DNA from: Palsa-506 sp963786975
Lineage (GTDB): Bacteria; Actinomycetota; Actinomycetes; Streptosporangiales; Streptosporangiaceae
Assembly: GCA_963786975.1 (NCBI GenBank)
Contig: CAWBBE010000011.1
Coordinates: forward strand, 744,001-808,000
Direction of reading: 5' to 3'
Length of the DNA stretch: 64,000 nt
Positions 31,053 to 40,424 of the stretch are shown here, piece by piece; position 1 is the stretch's first letter; each line of letters opens with the position of its first letter. The notes under the pieces are model-generated. The model was not told the DNA's origin. It saw only the letters and a program-made list of their open reading frames with translations, and ran no database searches. The position numbers and the translations under genes were made by a program.

Positions 31053-33908
31053 CTATCCCGGCTCCAGCGCGGCCGCCAGCGCTTGCCGGGAGCTGATGCC
31101 CAGCTTGCCGTAGGTGCTGGTCAGGTGATTCTCGATGGTCCGCTGGGTGACGAACAGCGCCTGCGCGATCTGCCGGTTCGTCTGCCCGGCCGCCGCCAGC
31201 TGAGCCACCCGGAGCTCGCTCGGCGTCAGCGCATCCCGGCCCCGGATGGCATCGCGGCGCGGCTTGCCGCCGGCGATCACCAGTTCGTCGCGGGCCCGGC
31301 GGGCCAGCGCCAGGCCGCCCTGGCCATGCGCGATGTCCAGGCCTTCGCGGAGGACCTCCCTGGCCTGCGCCCGGGAGCCGGCCCGCCGCAGCGCCGCGCC
31401 CAGGTCAGTCAGCGCACGGGCCAGCTCCAGCGGCGCGGACGCGTCGCGCAGCGCGGCGACCGCCTCGGCCAGCAGCGAAATGCCGCGGCTACCGCCGCGC
31501 GCGACCCCGGCCGCGCGCAGCGCCACACCGGTGCCGCGAGCGGCGCCCCACCCCCGGGCCAGCTGCACTTCCTCCGCGCACAGCCGGCGAGCCTGCTGCC
31601 GGTCGCCGCGGGCGCTGAGCGACAGTGCGGCGCCCGAGCGCCACGGCATGATCACCGGATTGCGGATACCCCACCGGTCCGCCAGCTCCCCGGCTGCCAG
31701 CAGGTCACCGGCGGCCGCGAGATGGTCGGCTGCCGCCGCATGCAGGCATCCCCGCGCGTGCCGGACCAGGTTGTGCGGCCAGGTAGGCGGCAGCTCGCCG
31801 GCCAGCCCGGCGCTGGCCAGCAGCGCGCGCGCCGCTTCGATCTCGCCCCGGTCGGCCAGTGCCCGCACGACGAAGGCCGACGTGATCGTAGATATCCACA
31901 CGTTGCCGGTGTCCGCGATCGCCTGCTGCCCGAACGCGACCGCCGCGCCAGCCTCGCCGGTATACAGCAGGATCAGCGACATCAGCGCGGCGGGTACCGC
32001 GGCGGACGGCTGGGACCCTTGCCGCTGTGCCAGCCGCAGCCACGCCTGCGCGGCCGTCCGGGCTTCCGCGGCGTAGCCGGCGAACAGCAGCACCGAGATC
32101 GTCTCCGGCAGCGCCGCCGTGCTCGCGGCCATCAGCCGCGGCATGGCCCTGACCGCCTCGCGTGCGTGCCAGACCGCGCGTTCCCGCTCAGTCCCGGTGG
32201 CGGCGAGCTCGATCGCCAGGTTCGCGTGCAGCTCGGGACCGAGTTCCTGGCCGGCCGCCGCCCGGGCCTGAATGCGCGCCAGCAGCGACTGGGTAACCGC
32301 GCGGGTGCCGATGTCCATCCGGGCGGTGTTGAGCAGCGCGGCCTCCAGCGATGCGCGGGACCGCGCATCGCTGCCCGGCTCGCCGGCCGCCGCGGCCAGC
32401 AGGTCCACGGCCTCGGCGAACCGGCCGCCGAGCGCCAGCGCCTCGCTGAGCGAGAGCGCGATATCGCCGCGCCGCGGCCAGTCCGCGGTGCCGGCCAGCG
32501 CCTCGGTCAGGTGCCCGGCCGCGGCGGCGGGTGCCTGCATGGTCTCGAGCTGGCCGAGCTCGAAGAGCACTCCGGCCCGTTCCGCGGGGGGCGGCGGCTC
32601 GGCCAGCGCGCGCTCCAGGCAGACCTTCGCGATGTCCGGGGCGCCGCGGCTGCGGGCGTCCGCCGCGGCCCGCCGCAGCCATTCCACCGTCCACGGGTCG
32701 CCGGCCCGGCTGGCGGTCAGCAGGTGTACCGTCACCTCTTCCCGCTCCGCGCCTTCGGCGTCGAGCATCCGGGCCGCGCGGGCGTGCCAGCGCTGCCGGA
32801 GCGGCGGGGCGAAGTCGGTGTAGACGGCGGACCGGACCAGCGGGTGCACGAAGCTCAGCGTGTGCTCGCCTTCGATTAGCCGCTCGGCCATCAGCGCGCT
32901 GATCGCCTCGGCGCACTCGGCGGCGCCGAGCCCGGCCAGCCGGGCGGCCCGGCCGGTGCTGGCCGCGGTCCCCAGGACAGCCACCGCGCGGGCGGCGGCC
33001 AGCGCGGCGGCGGGCATCCGGCCGAGCTGGAGCAGCACGCTGCGTGACACGGTGCCGGGGGTCAGCCGCCGCAGATGCGGGATGTCCGCCTCGCCGCCGC
33101 TGATTCCGTCGGCCGCCAGGCTGGCCGCGAGCGCGTGCAGCAGCAGCGGGTTCCCGCCGGTCAGCTCGCGGCAGGCGGCCAGGAACGCGTCCGCGGGCCC
33201 GGCAGGCTCGCCGCCGCGACGGCCGCCGTCCAGGTACCCGCGGACGATCTCGGCGCAGGCGCTATCACCGAGCACGGCGGGACGAAGGACGGTGCTGCCC
33301 GGCTTCCCGGCCAGGCTGGCGACAGGCCCGGCGGGCGGCGCAGTGGCCGTCGCCATTCCCGGGCGTGACTCGCGGGCGGTAACGACGAGCAGGACCGGCA
33401 GGCCGTCCAGCCGGTGCCCGAGATGCGCGACGAAGCGCTGCGACGGCTCGTCGGCCCAGTGCAGGTCGTCGATGGCCAGCAGCAGCGGCGCCTGCTGCGC
33501 GATGGTGGCGGTGAGCCAGTACAGCCCGTGCAGAACCGCGAAGGAATCCTGTCCGTCCGGTGGCGCGGCGTCGCTCAGCGCCGCCGCGGCCAGCCTGGCC
33601 GCGCCCTCCGGCAGCCAGTCTGCCCGGCCAGCGCGGCCGGCGGCCGGCCCGGGCTCGAACAGCTGCCGCACCACCCCCCAGGCGAAGCCGGCCTCGAACT
33701 CGGCGGCCCGCGCGGTCAGCACCCGCAGGCCGGCCCGGGCTCCCTGCTCGCAGGCATCGGCCAGCAGCCGGGTCTTGCCGATGCCGGCCACGCCCTCGAC
33801 CAGCACGGCCGAGCCCGAGCCTGACATGGCGGCGCGAATGGCCGCCGCGATCGCGGCGAACTCAGCGCCCCGGTCCAGAATCGGCCCGGGCGCCTGCGGC
33901 TGGCCCAT
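31053..33908 (-). CDS. Large ATP-binding LuxR-family (LAL) transcriptional regulator, copy B
   Basis: The 951-residue protein is a close paralogue of copy A in domain order and sequence. It has Walker A at 39–46 (GVAGIGKT), Walker B (LLAIDDLHWADE), a helical middle with lower similarity, and a C-terminal LuxR domain (LTPSELRVAQLAAAGQTNRQ, ENHLTSTYGKLGISSR). The DNA-recognition part of the HTH is essentially unchanged between copies, which fits binding to the same operator. It is divergent from the small ORF at 34052 and secreted copy B. Confidence 0.9.
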   Translation of the reverse strand: MGQPQAPGPILDRGAEFAAIAAAIRAAMSGSGSAVLVEGVAGIGKTRLLADACEQGARAGLRVLTARAAEFEAGFAWGVVRQLFEPGPAAGRAGRADWLPEGAARLAAAALSDAAPPDGQDSFAVLHGLYWLTATIAQQAPLLLAIDDLHWADEPSQRFVAHLGHRLDGLPVLLVVTARESRPGMATATAPPAGPVASLAGKPGSTVLRPAVLGDSACAEIVRGYLDGGRRGGEPAGPADAFLAACRELTGGNPLLLHALAASLAADGISGGEADIPHLRRLTPGTVSRSVLLQLGRMPAAALAAARAVAVLGTAASTGRAARLAGLGAAECAEAISALMAERLIEGEHTLSFVHPLVRSAVYTDFAPPLRQRWHARAARMLDAEGAEREEVTVHLLTASRAGDPWTVEWLRRAAADARSRGAPDIAKVCLERALAEPPPPAERAGVLFELGQLETMQAPAAAAGHLTEALAGTADWPRRGDIALSLSEALALGGRFAEAVDLLAAAAGEPGSDARSRASLEAALLNTARMDIGTRAVTQSLLARIQARAAAGQELGPELHANLAIELAATGTERERAVWHAREAVRAMPRLMAASTAALPETISVLLFAGYAAEARTAAQAWLRLAQRQGSQPSAAVPAALMSLILLYTGEAGAAVAFGQQAIADTGNVWISTITSAFVVRALADRGEIEAARALLASAGLAGELPPTWPHNLVRHARGCLHAAAADHLAAAGDLLAAGELADRWGIRNPVIMPWRSGAALSLSARGDRQQARRLCAEEVQLARGWGAARGTGVALRAAGVARGGSRGISLLAEAVAALRDASAPLELARALTDLGAALRRAGSRAQAREVLREGLDIAHGQGGLALARRARDELVIAGGKPRRDAIRGRDALTPSELRVAQLAAAGQTNRQIAQALFVTQRTIENHLTSTYGKLGISSRQALAAALEPG

Positions 33909-33998
33909 GCCGCTGATGGTAGGCAGCAGGCCGCCGCCGCACTAGGCCCAGCTGGCCACCGAACGGGGCAAACCGCAGGTCAGGCGGGACGGATATGA

Positions 33999-34232
33999 CT
34001 GTGGTGCCTGCCGTGACGCGCTGCCCGCCGCCAGCGGCTGACGATGATCGCGTGAACAGTCCGGTCCGGCTGGTGCTGACGGTAGAGCTCGCCGTCACCG
34101 CCGAGCCCATCGCTGGCCTGGTCCGCAGCGGCGAGGACCGCCAGCCGTTCAGCGGCTGGTCCGAGCTCTTCGCGGCGCTGCAGACGCTGATCCGGGGCAA
34201 TGACCGCCCCGCCCCACCACAGGAGGAACCAC
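33999..34232. repeat. Near-identical divergent upstream region, copy B (pairs with 30190–30421)
   Basis: This matches the copy A region with only a few base changes, including both the divergent promoter area and the small ORF. It is the most conserved part of the duplicated cassette. Confidence 0.8.
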
Positions 34233-34240
34233 CATGCTGA
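34052..34240 (+). CDS. Small protein (62 aa) coupled to a secreted protein, copy B
   Basis: GTG 34052 gives a product identical or nearly identical to that at 30241 through the core (SGEDRQPFSGWSELFAALQT). Its stop overlaps ATG 34234 by seven bases, as in copy A. Retention of the frame, overlap and sequence in both copies supports it as a real gene rather than a chance frame. Confidence 0.65.
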   Translation: MNSPVRLVLTVELAVTAEPIAGLVRSGEDRQPFSGWSELFAALQTLIRGNDRPAPPQEEPPC

Positions 34241-34791
34241 AGTACGCGAAACGACTGACCGGAGCGGCGGGCGTGCTCGTTACCGCGGGCGCCGTCGCCA
34301 TCTGCGGCCTGACCGCCGCGAGCGCAAGCCCGGCCGCGCACCAGGCCGCCCGTCCGGCGGCCCGCGCGGCCCACCACGCGGTTCGCGCCGCGACGTCAGG
34401 GACCGAGCACTTCCAGCTCGTCACCGCATCGGCGACGGCCAGGACCGGGCACGTGATCGCCCACGGGGTCTTCACCGCTCCGGCCACGGACATCATGGGC
34501 AACCGGGTGGACACCTTCAAGTTCAGCAACGGCAGCTTCCGGATCCGGCACTCGCCGGGTCACGGCCCGCAGCGCTTCAACCCGAGGACCTGCCTGGTCA
34601 AGGTCAGCCAGCACGGCACCTACAAGCTGAGCCACGGCACCGGCAAGTACGCGGGAATCAGGGGCCACGGACGTTATCACGTGACCGTGCTGGCCATCGG
34701 CGCCCGCAACGCGAACGGCAAGTGCTCGCAGCGCAAGCCGCCGGTCGCCTTCCAGCAGATCATCAAGGCAAGCGGCCCGGTTCACCTATAG
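34234..34791 (+). CDS. Secreted protein, copy B (AOC-barrel-like)
   Basis: This 185-residue paralogue of the protein at 30423 has the same signal-peptide layout and the same core (GVFTAPATDIMG, VDTFKFSNGSFRIRH, FNPRTC, GTGKYAGIRGHGRY, GKCSQRKPPVAFQQIIKA). Several loop residues differ. The ribosome-binding site AGGAGG precedes ATG 34234. The hairpin at 34829–34858 separates it from thrS. Confidence 0.75.
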   Translation: MLKYAKRLTGAAGVLVTAGAVAICGLTAASASPAAHQAARPAARAAHHAVRAATSGTEHFQLVTASATARTGHVIAHGVFTAPATDIMGNRVDTFKFSNGSFRIRHSPGHGPQRFNPRTCLVKVSQHGTYKLSHGTGKYAGIRGHGRYHVTVLAIGARNANGKCSQRKPPVAFQQIIKASGPVHL

Positions 34792-34828
34792 CACGGGCGC
34801 AGGCCCGGCTGGGCATCGATAGCATTCG

Positions 34829-34858
34829 GGGTACCGGCGGCGGCCGCCGCCGGTACCC
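34829..34858 (+). terminator. 13-bp hairpin between secreted copy B and thrS
   Basis: GGGTACCGGCGGC (34829–34841) and its exact complement (34846–34858) enclose GGCC and are followed by TCTTGCG. It is most likely the terminator of the secreted-protein gene. It ends 23 bases before the thrS start, so a leader or attenuator role is an alternative. Confidence 0.6.
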
Positions 34859-34881
34859 TCTTGCGCCCTAGGAGCATCCCA

Positions 34882-36898
34882 GTGCCTGCCGACAAGCTGC
34901 ACATCACCCTCGCCGGACGCGAGCACGTGGTGGAAGCCGGCACGACGGCCGGGCAGGCGCTGGAACTCACCGCCAGCGGCAAGGACAAGACCAGCATTAA
35001 CGGGGACTCCATGGCCGGTGCCGCGATAGCGGCCAGGATCAACGGGGAGCTCAGCGACCTGGCCTGCCCGCTGGCCGACGGCGACCGCGTGCAGCCGGTG
35101 GGCATCGACAGCCCGGACGGCCTGGCCATCCTGCGGCACTCCACCGCGCACGTGCTGGCCCAGGCGGTGCAGGAACTGTTCCCGGACACGAAGCTCGGCA
35201 TCGGCCCGCCGGTTGAAAACGGTTTTTACTACGACTTTGATGTGCGCAATCCGTTTAGCCCGGAAGACCTGAAGGACATCGAGCAGCGGATGCGCCGGAT
35301 CGTCCGCCAGGGCCAGCGGTTTGCGCGCCGGGTTGTCACCGAGGCTGATGCCCGGGCCGAACTGGCCGGCGCAGCCGTACAAGCTGGAACTGATCGGGCT
35401 CAAGGCCGGGCCGGCCGCCGACGCGGAGTCCGTGGAGGTCGGCGGGGCCGAGCTGACCATGTACGACAACCTGGACCCGGCCACCGGCGAGCCGCTGTGG
35501 ACGGACCTGTGCCGCGGCCCGCACCTGCCCACCACCCGGCAGATCCCGGCGTTCAAGCTGATGCGGACCGGCGGCGCGTACTGGCGGGGCAGCGAGCAGA
35601 ACCCGCAGCTGCAGCGGATCTACGGCACCGCCTGGCCGACCCGCCAGGCGCAGGACGATTACCTGAAGATGCTCGCCGAGGCGGAGAAGCGCGATCACCG
35701 TAAGATCGGCGCCGAGCTCGACCTGTTCTCGTTCCCGGGCGAGATCGGCAGCGGGCTCGCGGTCTTCCACCCCAAGGGCGGGATGATCAGGAAGACCATG
35801 GAGGACTACTCGCGGCGGCGGCACGAGGAGGCCGGCTACGAGTTCGTGTACACCCCGCACATCACCAAGTCGAACCTGTTCGAGACCTCCGGTCACCTGC
35901 ACTGGTTCGCCGACGGGATGTTCCCGCCGATGGAGATGGAGGGCGCGAAGTACTACCTCAAGCCGATGAACTGCCCGTTCCACATCCTGATCTTCTCCGC
36001 GCGCGGCCGGTCCTACCGCGAGCTGCCGCTGCGGCTGTTCGAGTTCGGCAGCGTCTACCGGTACGAGAAGTCCGGCGTGGTGCACGGCCTGACCCGGGTG
36101 CGCGGCCTCACCATGGACGACGCGCACATCTTCTGTACCCGCGAGCAGGCCGGGGACGAGATCAAGAACCTGCTGTCGTTCGTGCTCGACCTGCTCCGCG
36201 ATTACGGGCTGAGCGACTTCTACCTGGAGCTGTCCACCAGGGACGACGCCAAGGACAAGTTCGTCGGCACCGACGAGGACTGGGCGCATGCGACCGAGGC
36301 GCTGCGGGAGGCGGCGGAGGAGTCGGGACTGGAGCTTGTCGCCGACCCGGGTGGCGCCGCGTTCTACGGGCCGAAGATCTCCGTGCAGGCCAGGGACGCG
36401 ATCGGGCGCAGCTGGCAGCTGTCCACCATCCAGCTGGACTACAACGAGCCGAAGCGGTTCGAGATGGAATACCAGGCGGCGGACGGCTCCCGGCAGCAGC
36501 CGATCATGATCCACCGGGCGCTGTTCGGGTCGGTGGAGCGGTTCCTCGGGGTGCTGACCGAGCACTACGCCGGGGCCTTCCCGCCGTGGCTGGCGCCGGT
36601 CCAGGTGGTCGGCATCCCGATCGCGGACGCGCATGCGCCGTACCTGGCGGAGGTCATCGGCCGGCTGCGCGAGCTGGGCATCCGGGCCGAGGTCGACGCC
36701 AGCGATGACCGGATGCAGAAGAAGATCAGGAACGCGCAGCGGCAGAAGGTCCCGTACATGCTGCTGGCCGGCGACGACGACGTGGCCGCGGGCGCGGTCT
36801 CGTTCCGGTACCGCAGCGGGGAGCAGAAGAACGGGGTGCCGGCGGACGCCGCGATCGCCGAGATCGTCGCCGCGGTCGCGGAGCGGATCCAGGTCTGA
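34882..36898 (+). CDS. thrS: Threonyl-tRNA synthetase (one-base frameshift in the sequence)
   Basis: GTG 34882 follows GGAG. The N-terminal TGS and editing domains read VPADKLHITLAGREHVVEAG, HSTAHVLAQAVQELFP and FYYDFDV. At about 35371 the frame breaks: GCCGGC is followed by an extra G before CAGCCGTACAAG (QPYKLELIGLK). The rest continues in the next frame with LCRGPHLPTT, class II catalytic motifs (FGSVYRYEKSGV; HRALFGSVERF) and the anticodon-binding domain. The enzyme charges tRNA-Thr and edits Ser-tRNA-Thr. As an essential single-copy enzyme it is probably intact in the cell, so the frameshift is likely a sequence error. It overlaps the next gene. Confidence 0.9.
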
Positions 36899-37455
36899 TG
36901 GCCGCGGACGGGCCCGGCCCGGCCGCGCCGCAGGACGGCGTCGGCGAGCCGGACGGCATCCAGCGGCTGTGGATGCCGCACCGGATGGCCTACATCAAGG
37001 GCGAGGGCAAGCCGGATGACGGCGCCGCGGGCGGGGAATGCCCGTTCTGCCGGATTCCCGGCCTGCCGGACGAGGAAGGGCTGATCACCGCGCGCGGGGC
37101 GCTCGTCTACGCGGTGCTCAACCGGTACCCGTACAACGGCGGTCACCTGCTGGTCTGCCCGTACCGGCACGTCGCCGACTACGCCAGCCTGGACGAGCCG
37201 GAGACCGCCGAGCTGGCCGCCTTCACCAAGCGCGCGATGACCGCGCTGCGCGCGTCATCGGCCGCGCAGGGATTCAACATCGGGATGAACCTGGGCGGCG
37301 TGGCCGGCGCCGGCATCGCCGCGCACCTGCACCAGCATGTGGTGCCGCGGTGGGGCGGCGACACCAATTTCATGCCGGTGATCGGGCGGACCAGGGTGCT
37401 GCCGCAGCTGCTGGCGGATACCAGGAAGCTGATCGCCGACGCGTGGCCGGGCTGA
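36898..37455 (+). CDS. HIT-family hydrolase/transferase (Ap4A phosphorylase-like)
   Basis: ATG 36898 shares one base with the thrS stop. The 185-residue protein has CPFCRIPGLPDEEGLI, then NRYPYNGGHLLVCPYRHVAD and the histidine triad HLHQH (143–147) in AHLHQHVVPRW. HIT enzymes cleave or transfer nucleoside monophosphates. In actinobacteria a HIT gene regularly sits between thrS and pgsA, next to the PIM genes. Diadenosine-tetraphosphate phosphorylase-like activity is inferred. A hairpin overlapping the stop codon probably ends the transcript. Confidence 0.85.
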   Translation: MAADGPGPAAPQDGVGEPDGIQRLWMPHRMAYIKGEGKPDDGAAGGECPFCRIPGLPDEEGLITARGALVYAVLNRYPYNGGHLLVCPYRHVADYASLDEPETAELAAFTKRAMTALRASSAAQGFNIGMNLGGVAGAGIAAHLHQHVVPRWGGDTNFMPVIGRTRVLPQLLADTRKLIADAWPG

Positions 37456-37470
37456 CCCGCCCGGCCACGC
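37441..37470. terminator. Hairpin with the HIT-gene stop codon in its loop
   Basis: GCGTGGCCGGGC (37441–37452) and its exact complement (37459–37470) enclose TGACCC, where TGA is the stop codon of the HIT gene. It lies between two convergent genes and can terminate both. Confidence 0.6.
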
Positions 37471-37481
37471 GCTGGCCAGGA

Positions 37482-39632
37482 TCACCCCGGCTTGGACGCC
37501 TCGGCGACCTTCTCGGCGAGATGCGACGGCAGCGGCTCGTAGCGCAGGTACGACCGGGTGAACGACCCCGTCCCGTGTGACATGGACCGCAGGTCGATGG
37601 CGTACCTGGTGATCTCAAGTTCCGGTATCTCGGCCTTGACCAGCGTCCGGCCGCCGGGCACCGGCTCGGTGCCGAGTACCCGCCCGCGCCGGGACGACAG
37701 ATCGGACATGACCGCGCCCACGTACTCGTCGGCGACGAGCACCGACACCTCGTCCACCGGCTCGAGCAGCAGCACCTGCGCCTTGTCCGCCGCGTCCCGC
37801 AGCGCCGCCCGGCCTGCCTTCTGGAACGCCATGTCGGAGGAGTCCACCGAGTGCGCCTTGCCGTCGAACAAGGTGACCCGGATGTCCACCATCGGGTAGC
37901 CGGCCAGCACGCCGGATTCCATCTGGGCCCGGACGCCCTTCTCCACCGACGGGATGAACTGCCGCGGCACCACGCCGCCGACGATCTTGTCGATGAACTC
38001 CAGGCCGGAGCCGGACGGCCGGGGCTCCACCTCGATGTGGCAGATGCCGAACTCGCCGTGCCCGCCGGTCTGCTTCACGTTCCGGCCCAGCCCTTGCGCC
38101 TTGCCGGCCACGGTCTCCCGCAGCGGCACCCGCAGCGGCACCGTCTCCACCGCAACGCCGTACCGGCTGGACAGCCGGTCGAGCAGCAGGTCCGCGTGCG
38201 CCTCGCCCATGCACCACAGCACCAGCTGCCGGGTCTCCGCGTTGTTCTCCAGCCGCAGCGTCGGGTCCTCGGCCACCAGCCGGCTGATGGCCTGCGACAT
38301 CTTGTCCTCGTCGGCCTTGGACTTGGCCGTGATGGCGACCGGCAGCAGCGGCTCGGGCATCGCCCAGGATTCCATCAGCAGCGGATTTTCCTTGTCCGAC
38401 AGCGAGTCGCCGGTCTCCGCGGTGGTCAGCTTGGCGACGGCGCAGATGTCCCCGGCAGCACACTGGGACATGCTGCGCTGCTGCTTGCCGAGCGGCGACG
38501 TGAGCGCGCCGATCCGCTCGTCCTGGTCATGGTCGGCGTGGCCGCGGTCGGCCCGGCCGTGCCCGGACACGTGCACCGTCGCGTCCGGCCGCAGGGTGCC
38601 GGAGAACACCCGGACCAGGCTGATCCGCCCGACGTAGGAGTCCGAGGTGGTCTTGATCACCTCGGCCAGCAGCGGGCCGCCGGGGTCGCAGCCGATCCCG
38701 CGGGCCGGCTTGCCGTCCAGCGAGCTCACCTCGGGCAGCGGGTGCTCCTGCGGGGCGGGGAATGCCTCGGTCATGATCTCCAGCAGCTCGGCGAGGCCGA
38801 TGCCGTGCGGGGAGGAGGCCGCCAGCACCGGGTAGAAGCTGCCCCGGGCGACCGCCTTCTCCAGATCCTCGATCAGCACCTTGACGTCGATGTGCTCGTC
38901 GGCGAGGTAGCGGTCCATGAGCGACTCGTCCTCGCTCTCCTGGATGATCGACTCGATCAGCGAGCTGCGGGCCTCGGCCAGCCGGTCCGCGTCGTCCGGG
39001 TCCGGATCCCGGTCGGTCCGGCTGCCGCACGAGTAGTCGTAGCACCGCTCGGACAGCAGCCCGAGCAGCCCGTGCACGGCACCCTGGTCGTCAGTGACCG
39101 GCAGGTACAGCGGCGCGACCGAGTCGCCGAACGCGTCCCGGCAGGCGGCCAGCGCCTCGTCGAAGTCGCCGCGCTGATGGTCGATCTTGGTGATCACGAC
39201 TGCGCGCGGGGTGCCGGCCGCCGCGCATTCCTCCCACAGCATCCTGGTCAGGCCGTCGATGCCGTCGGCGGCCGACACGGTGAACAGCGCGGCATCGGCG
39301 GCCCGCAGCCCGGCCCGCAGGTCGCCGGTGAAGTCGGCGTAGCCCGGCGTGTCCAGCAGGTTGACCTTGACACTGCCGTGCATGATCGGCGCCAGGGTGA
39401 GGTTGACCGAGCGCTGCTGCCTGACCTCGACCTCGTCGAAGTCGCTGACCGTCGTGCCGTCCTCGACCCGGCCGGCCCGCTGGATCGCGCCGGTGTGCAC
39501 GAGCAGCGCCTCCACCAGCGTTGTCTTTCCTGCTCCCGAGTGGCCGACCAGCACGACATTGCGCACGCTGTCGGCCTGGCCGGCCGCGGGAGCTCTGCCC
39601 GCGGCTCCCGAGCCACCTGTCTTATCGGCCAT
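37482..39632 (-). CDS. Elongation factor G-like GTPase (EF-G2 type)
   Basis: The 716-residue protein has the EF-G domain order: G1 (GHSGAGKTTL), G3 (LLDTPGYADF), and G4 as TKID rather than the usual NKxD. Domains II–V follow, including GGHGEFGICHIEVEP and GRVLGTEPVPGGRTLV. Actinobacteria carry this divergent EF-G paralogue beside the canonical FusA; its role in translation is not settled. It is not the main translocase because no rpsL/tuf neighbours are present. It is convergent with the HIT gene and divergent from pgsA. Confidence 0.87.
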   Translation of the reverse strand: MADKTGGSGAAGRAPAAGQADSVRNVVLVGHSGAGKTTLVEALLVHTGAIQRAGRVEDGTTVSDFDEVEVRQQRSVNLTLAPIMHGSVKVNLLDTPGYADFTGDLRAGLRAADAALFTVSAADGIDGLTRMLWEECAAAGTPRAVVITKIDHQRGDFDEALAACRDAFGDSVAPLYLPVTDDQGAVHGLLGLLSERCYDYSCGSRTDRDPDPDDADRLAEARSSLIESIIQESEDESLMDRYLADEHIDVKVLIEDLEKAVARGSFYPVLAASSPHGIGLAELLEIMTEAFPAPQEHPLPEVSSLDGKPARGIGCDPGGPLLAEVIKTTSDSYVGRISLVRVFSGTLRPDATVHVSGHGRADRGHADHDQDERIGALTSPLGKQQRSMSQCAAGDICAVAKLTTAETGDSLSDKENPLLMESWAMPEPLLPVAITAKSKADEDKMSQAISRLVAEDPTLRLENNAETRQLVLWCMGEAHADLLLDRLSSRYGVAVETVPLRVPLRETVAGKAQGLGRNVKQTGGHGEFGICHIEVEPRPSGSGLEFIDKIVGGVVPRQFIPSVEKGVRAQMESGVLAGYPMVDIRVTLFDGKAHSVDSSDMAFQKAGRAALRDAADKAQVLLLEPVDEVSVLVADEYVGAVMSDLSSRRGRVLGTEPVPGGRTLVKAEIPELEITRYAIDLRSMSHGTGSFTRSYLRYEPLPSHLAEKVAEASKPG

Positions 39633-39775
39633 TGCCGCCGCCTCCTGTTAGATCCGCTGTTGACTCCGTCCGGCTGCCTGCAGACCAGCCTTTACCTGCC
39701 GGCCACCGGATCACAAGCCCCCGGACGCAATCGCCACGCTTACCCGCCAGTAGGATCGGCCGGGCCGCCCGCCAG

Positions 39776-39781
39776 TAAGAT
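39776..39781 (+). promoter_or_regulatory. Candidate -10 box for a leaderless pgsA transcript
   Basis: TAAGAT ends nine bases before ATG 39791 and no ribosome-binding site is present. A near-copy, CGCCAGTAGGATC, lies about 30 bases upstream, so there may be two tandem -10 elements or a short duplication. Confidence 0.4.
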
Positions 39782-39790
39782 CAGACGGCC

Positions 39791-40424
39791 ATGCTGAACG
39801 TCCTGCGACCAGCCATCGCCCGCCTGCTGACGCCGGTCGGCCGGGCACTCGCCCGCACGCCGGTGACGCCGAACGCGCTCACCATCACGGGCACCCTCGG
39901 CGTGTCGGCCGGCGCGCTGGTGCTGTTCCCGACCGGGCACCTGTTCGCCGGCACGATGGTCTGCACGGCCTTCGTGTTCACCGACATGCTGGACGGGATC
40001 CTGGCCCGGATCAAGGGCACCACCGGAGCGTGGGGCGCGTTCCTTGACTCCACCCTGGACCGGGTCGCCGACGCGTCCGTCTTCGCCGGGCTCGCGGCCT
40101 GGGCGGTCTACGGCGGGCACAGCAGGCTGCTGGCCGGCCTGGCGGTGTTCTGCCTGGTGGCCGGATCCCTCATCTCCTACGCCAAGGCACGCGCCGAGGG
40201 CCTGGGGATACGCTGCGACGTCGGTATCGCGGAGCGGACCGAGCGGCTCGTGATCGGGCTGGTGGCAGCCGGGCCTGGCCGGCCTGGGCGTGCCGTACGT
40301 GCTGGCCCTGGGGCTCTGGGTGCTGGCGGTCCTGAGCACTGTCACACTGGCGCAGCGGGTGTATGCGGTCCGCCAGGCGACGGTTCACGGAGGTAGTGCA
40401 TGCCCGGACTCAAAGACAGGCTGA
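39791..40424 (+). CDS. pgsA: CDP-alcohol phosphotransferase, phosphatidylinositol (phosphate) synthase (one-base frameshift)
   Basis: The motif DGx2ARx8Gx3Dx3D is complete in FTDMLDGILARIKGTTGAWG and AFLDSTLDR (about residues 56–85). This integral membrane enzyme joins CDP-diacylglycerol and inositol phosphate, the first committed step to PIMs. At about 40268, within GCCGGGCCTGG, an extra base breaks the frame. The next frame continues with LAGLGVPYVLALGLWVLAVL and VYAVRQATVHGG to TGA 40424. The unrepaired frame would end at 40396 with a polar tail, which is wrong for this family. The gene overlaps the acyltransferase and leads the PIM operon. Confidence 0.82.

Noticed and set aside
34800..34881. 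A T-box or other riboswitch before thrS
   Set aside because: The leader is only about 90 bases and holds a simple terminator-like stem; no T-box sequence or specifier loop is visible.
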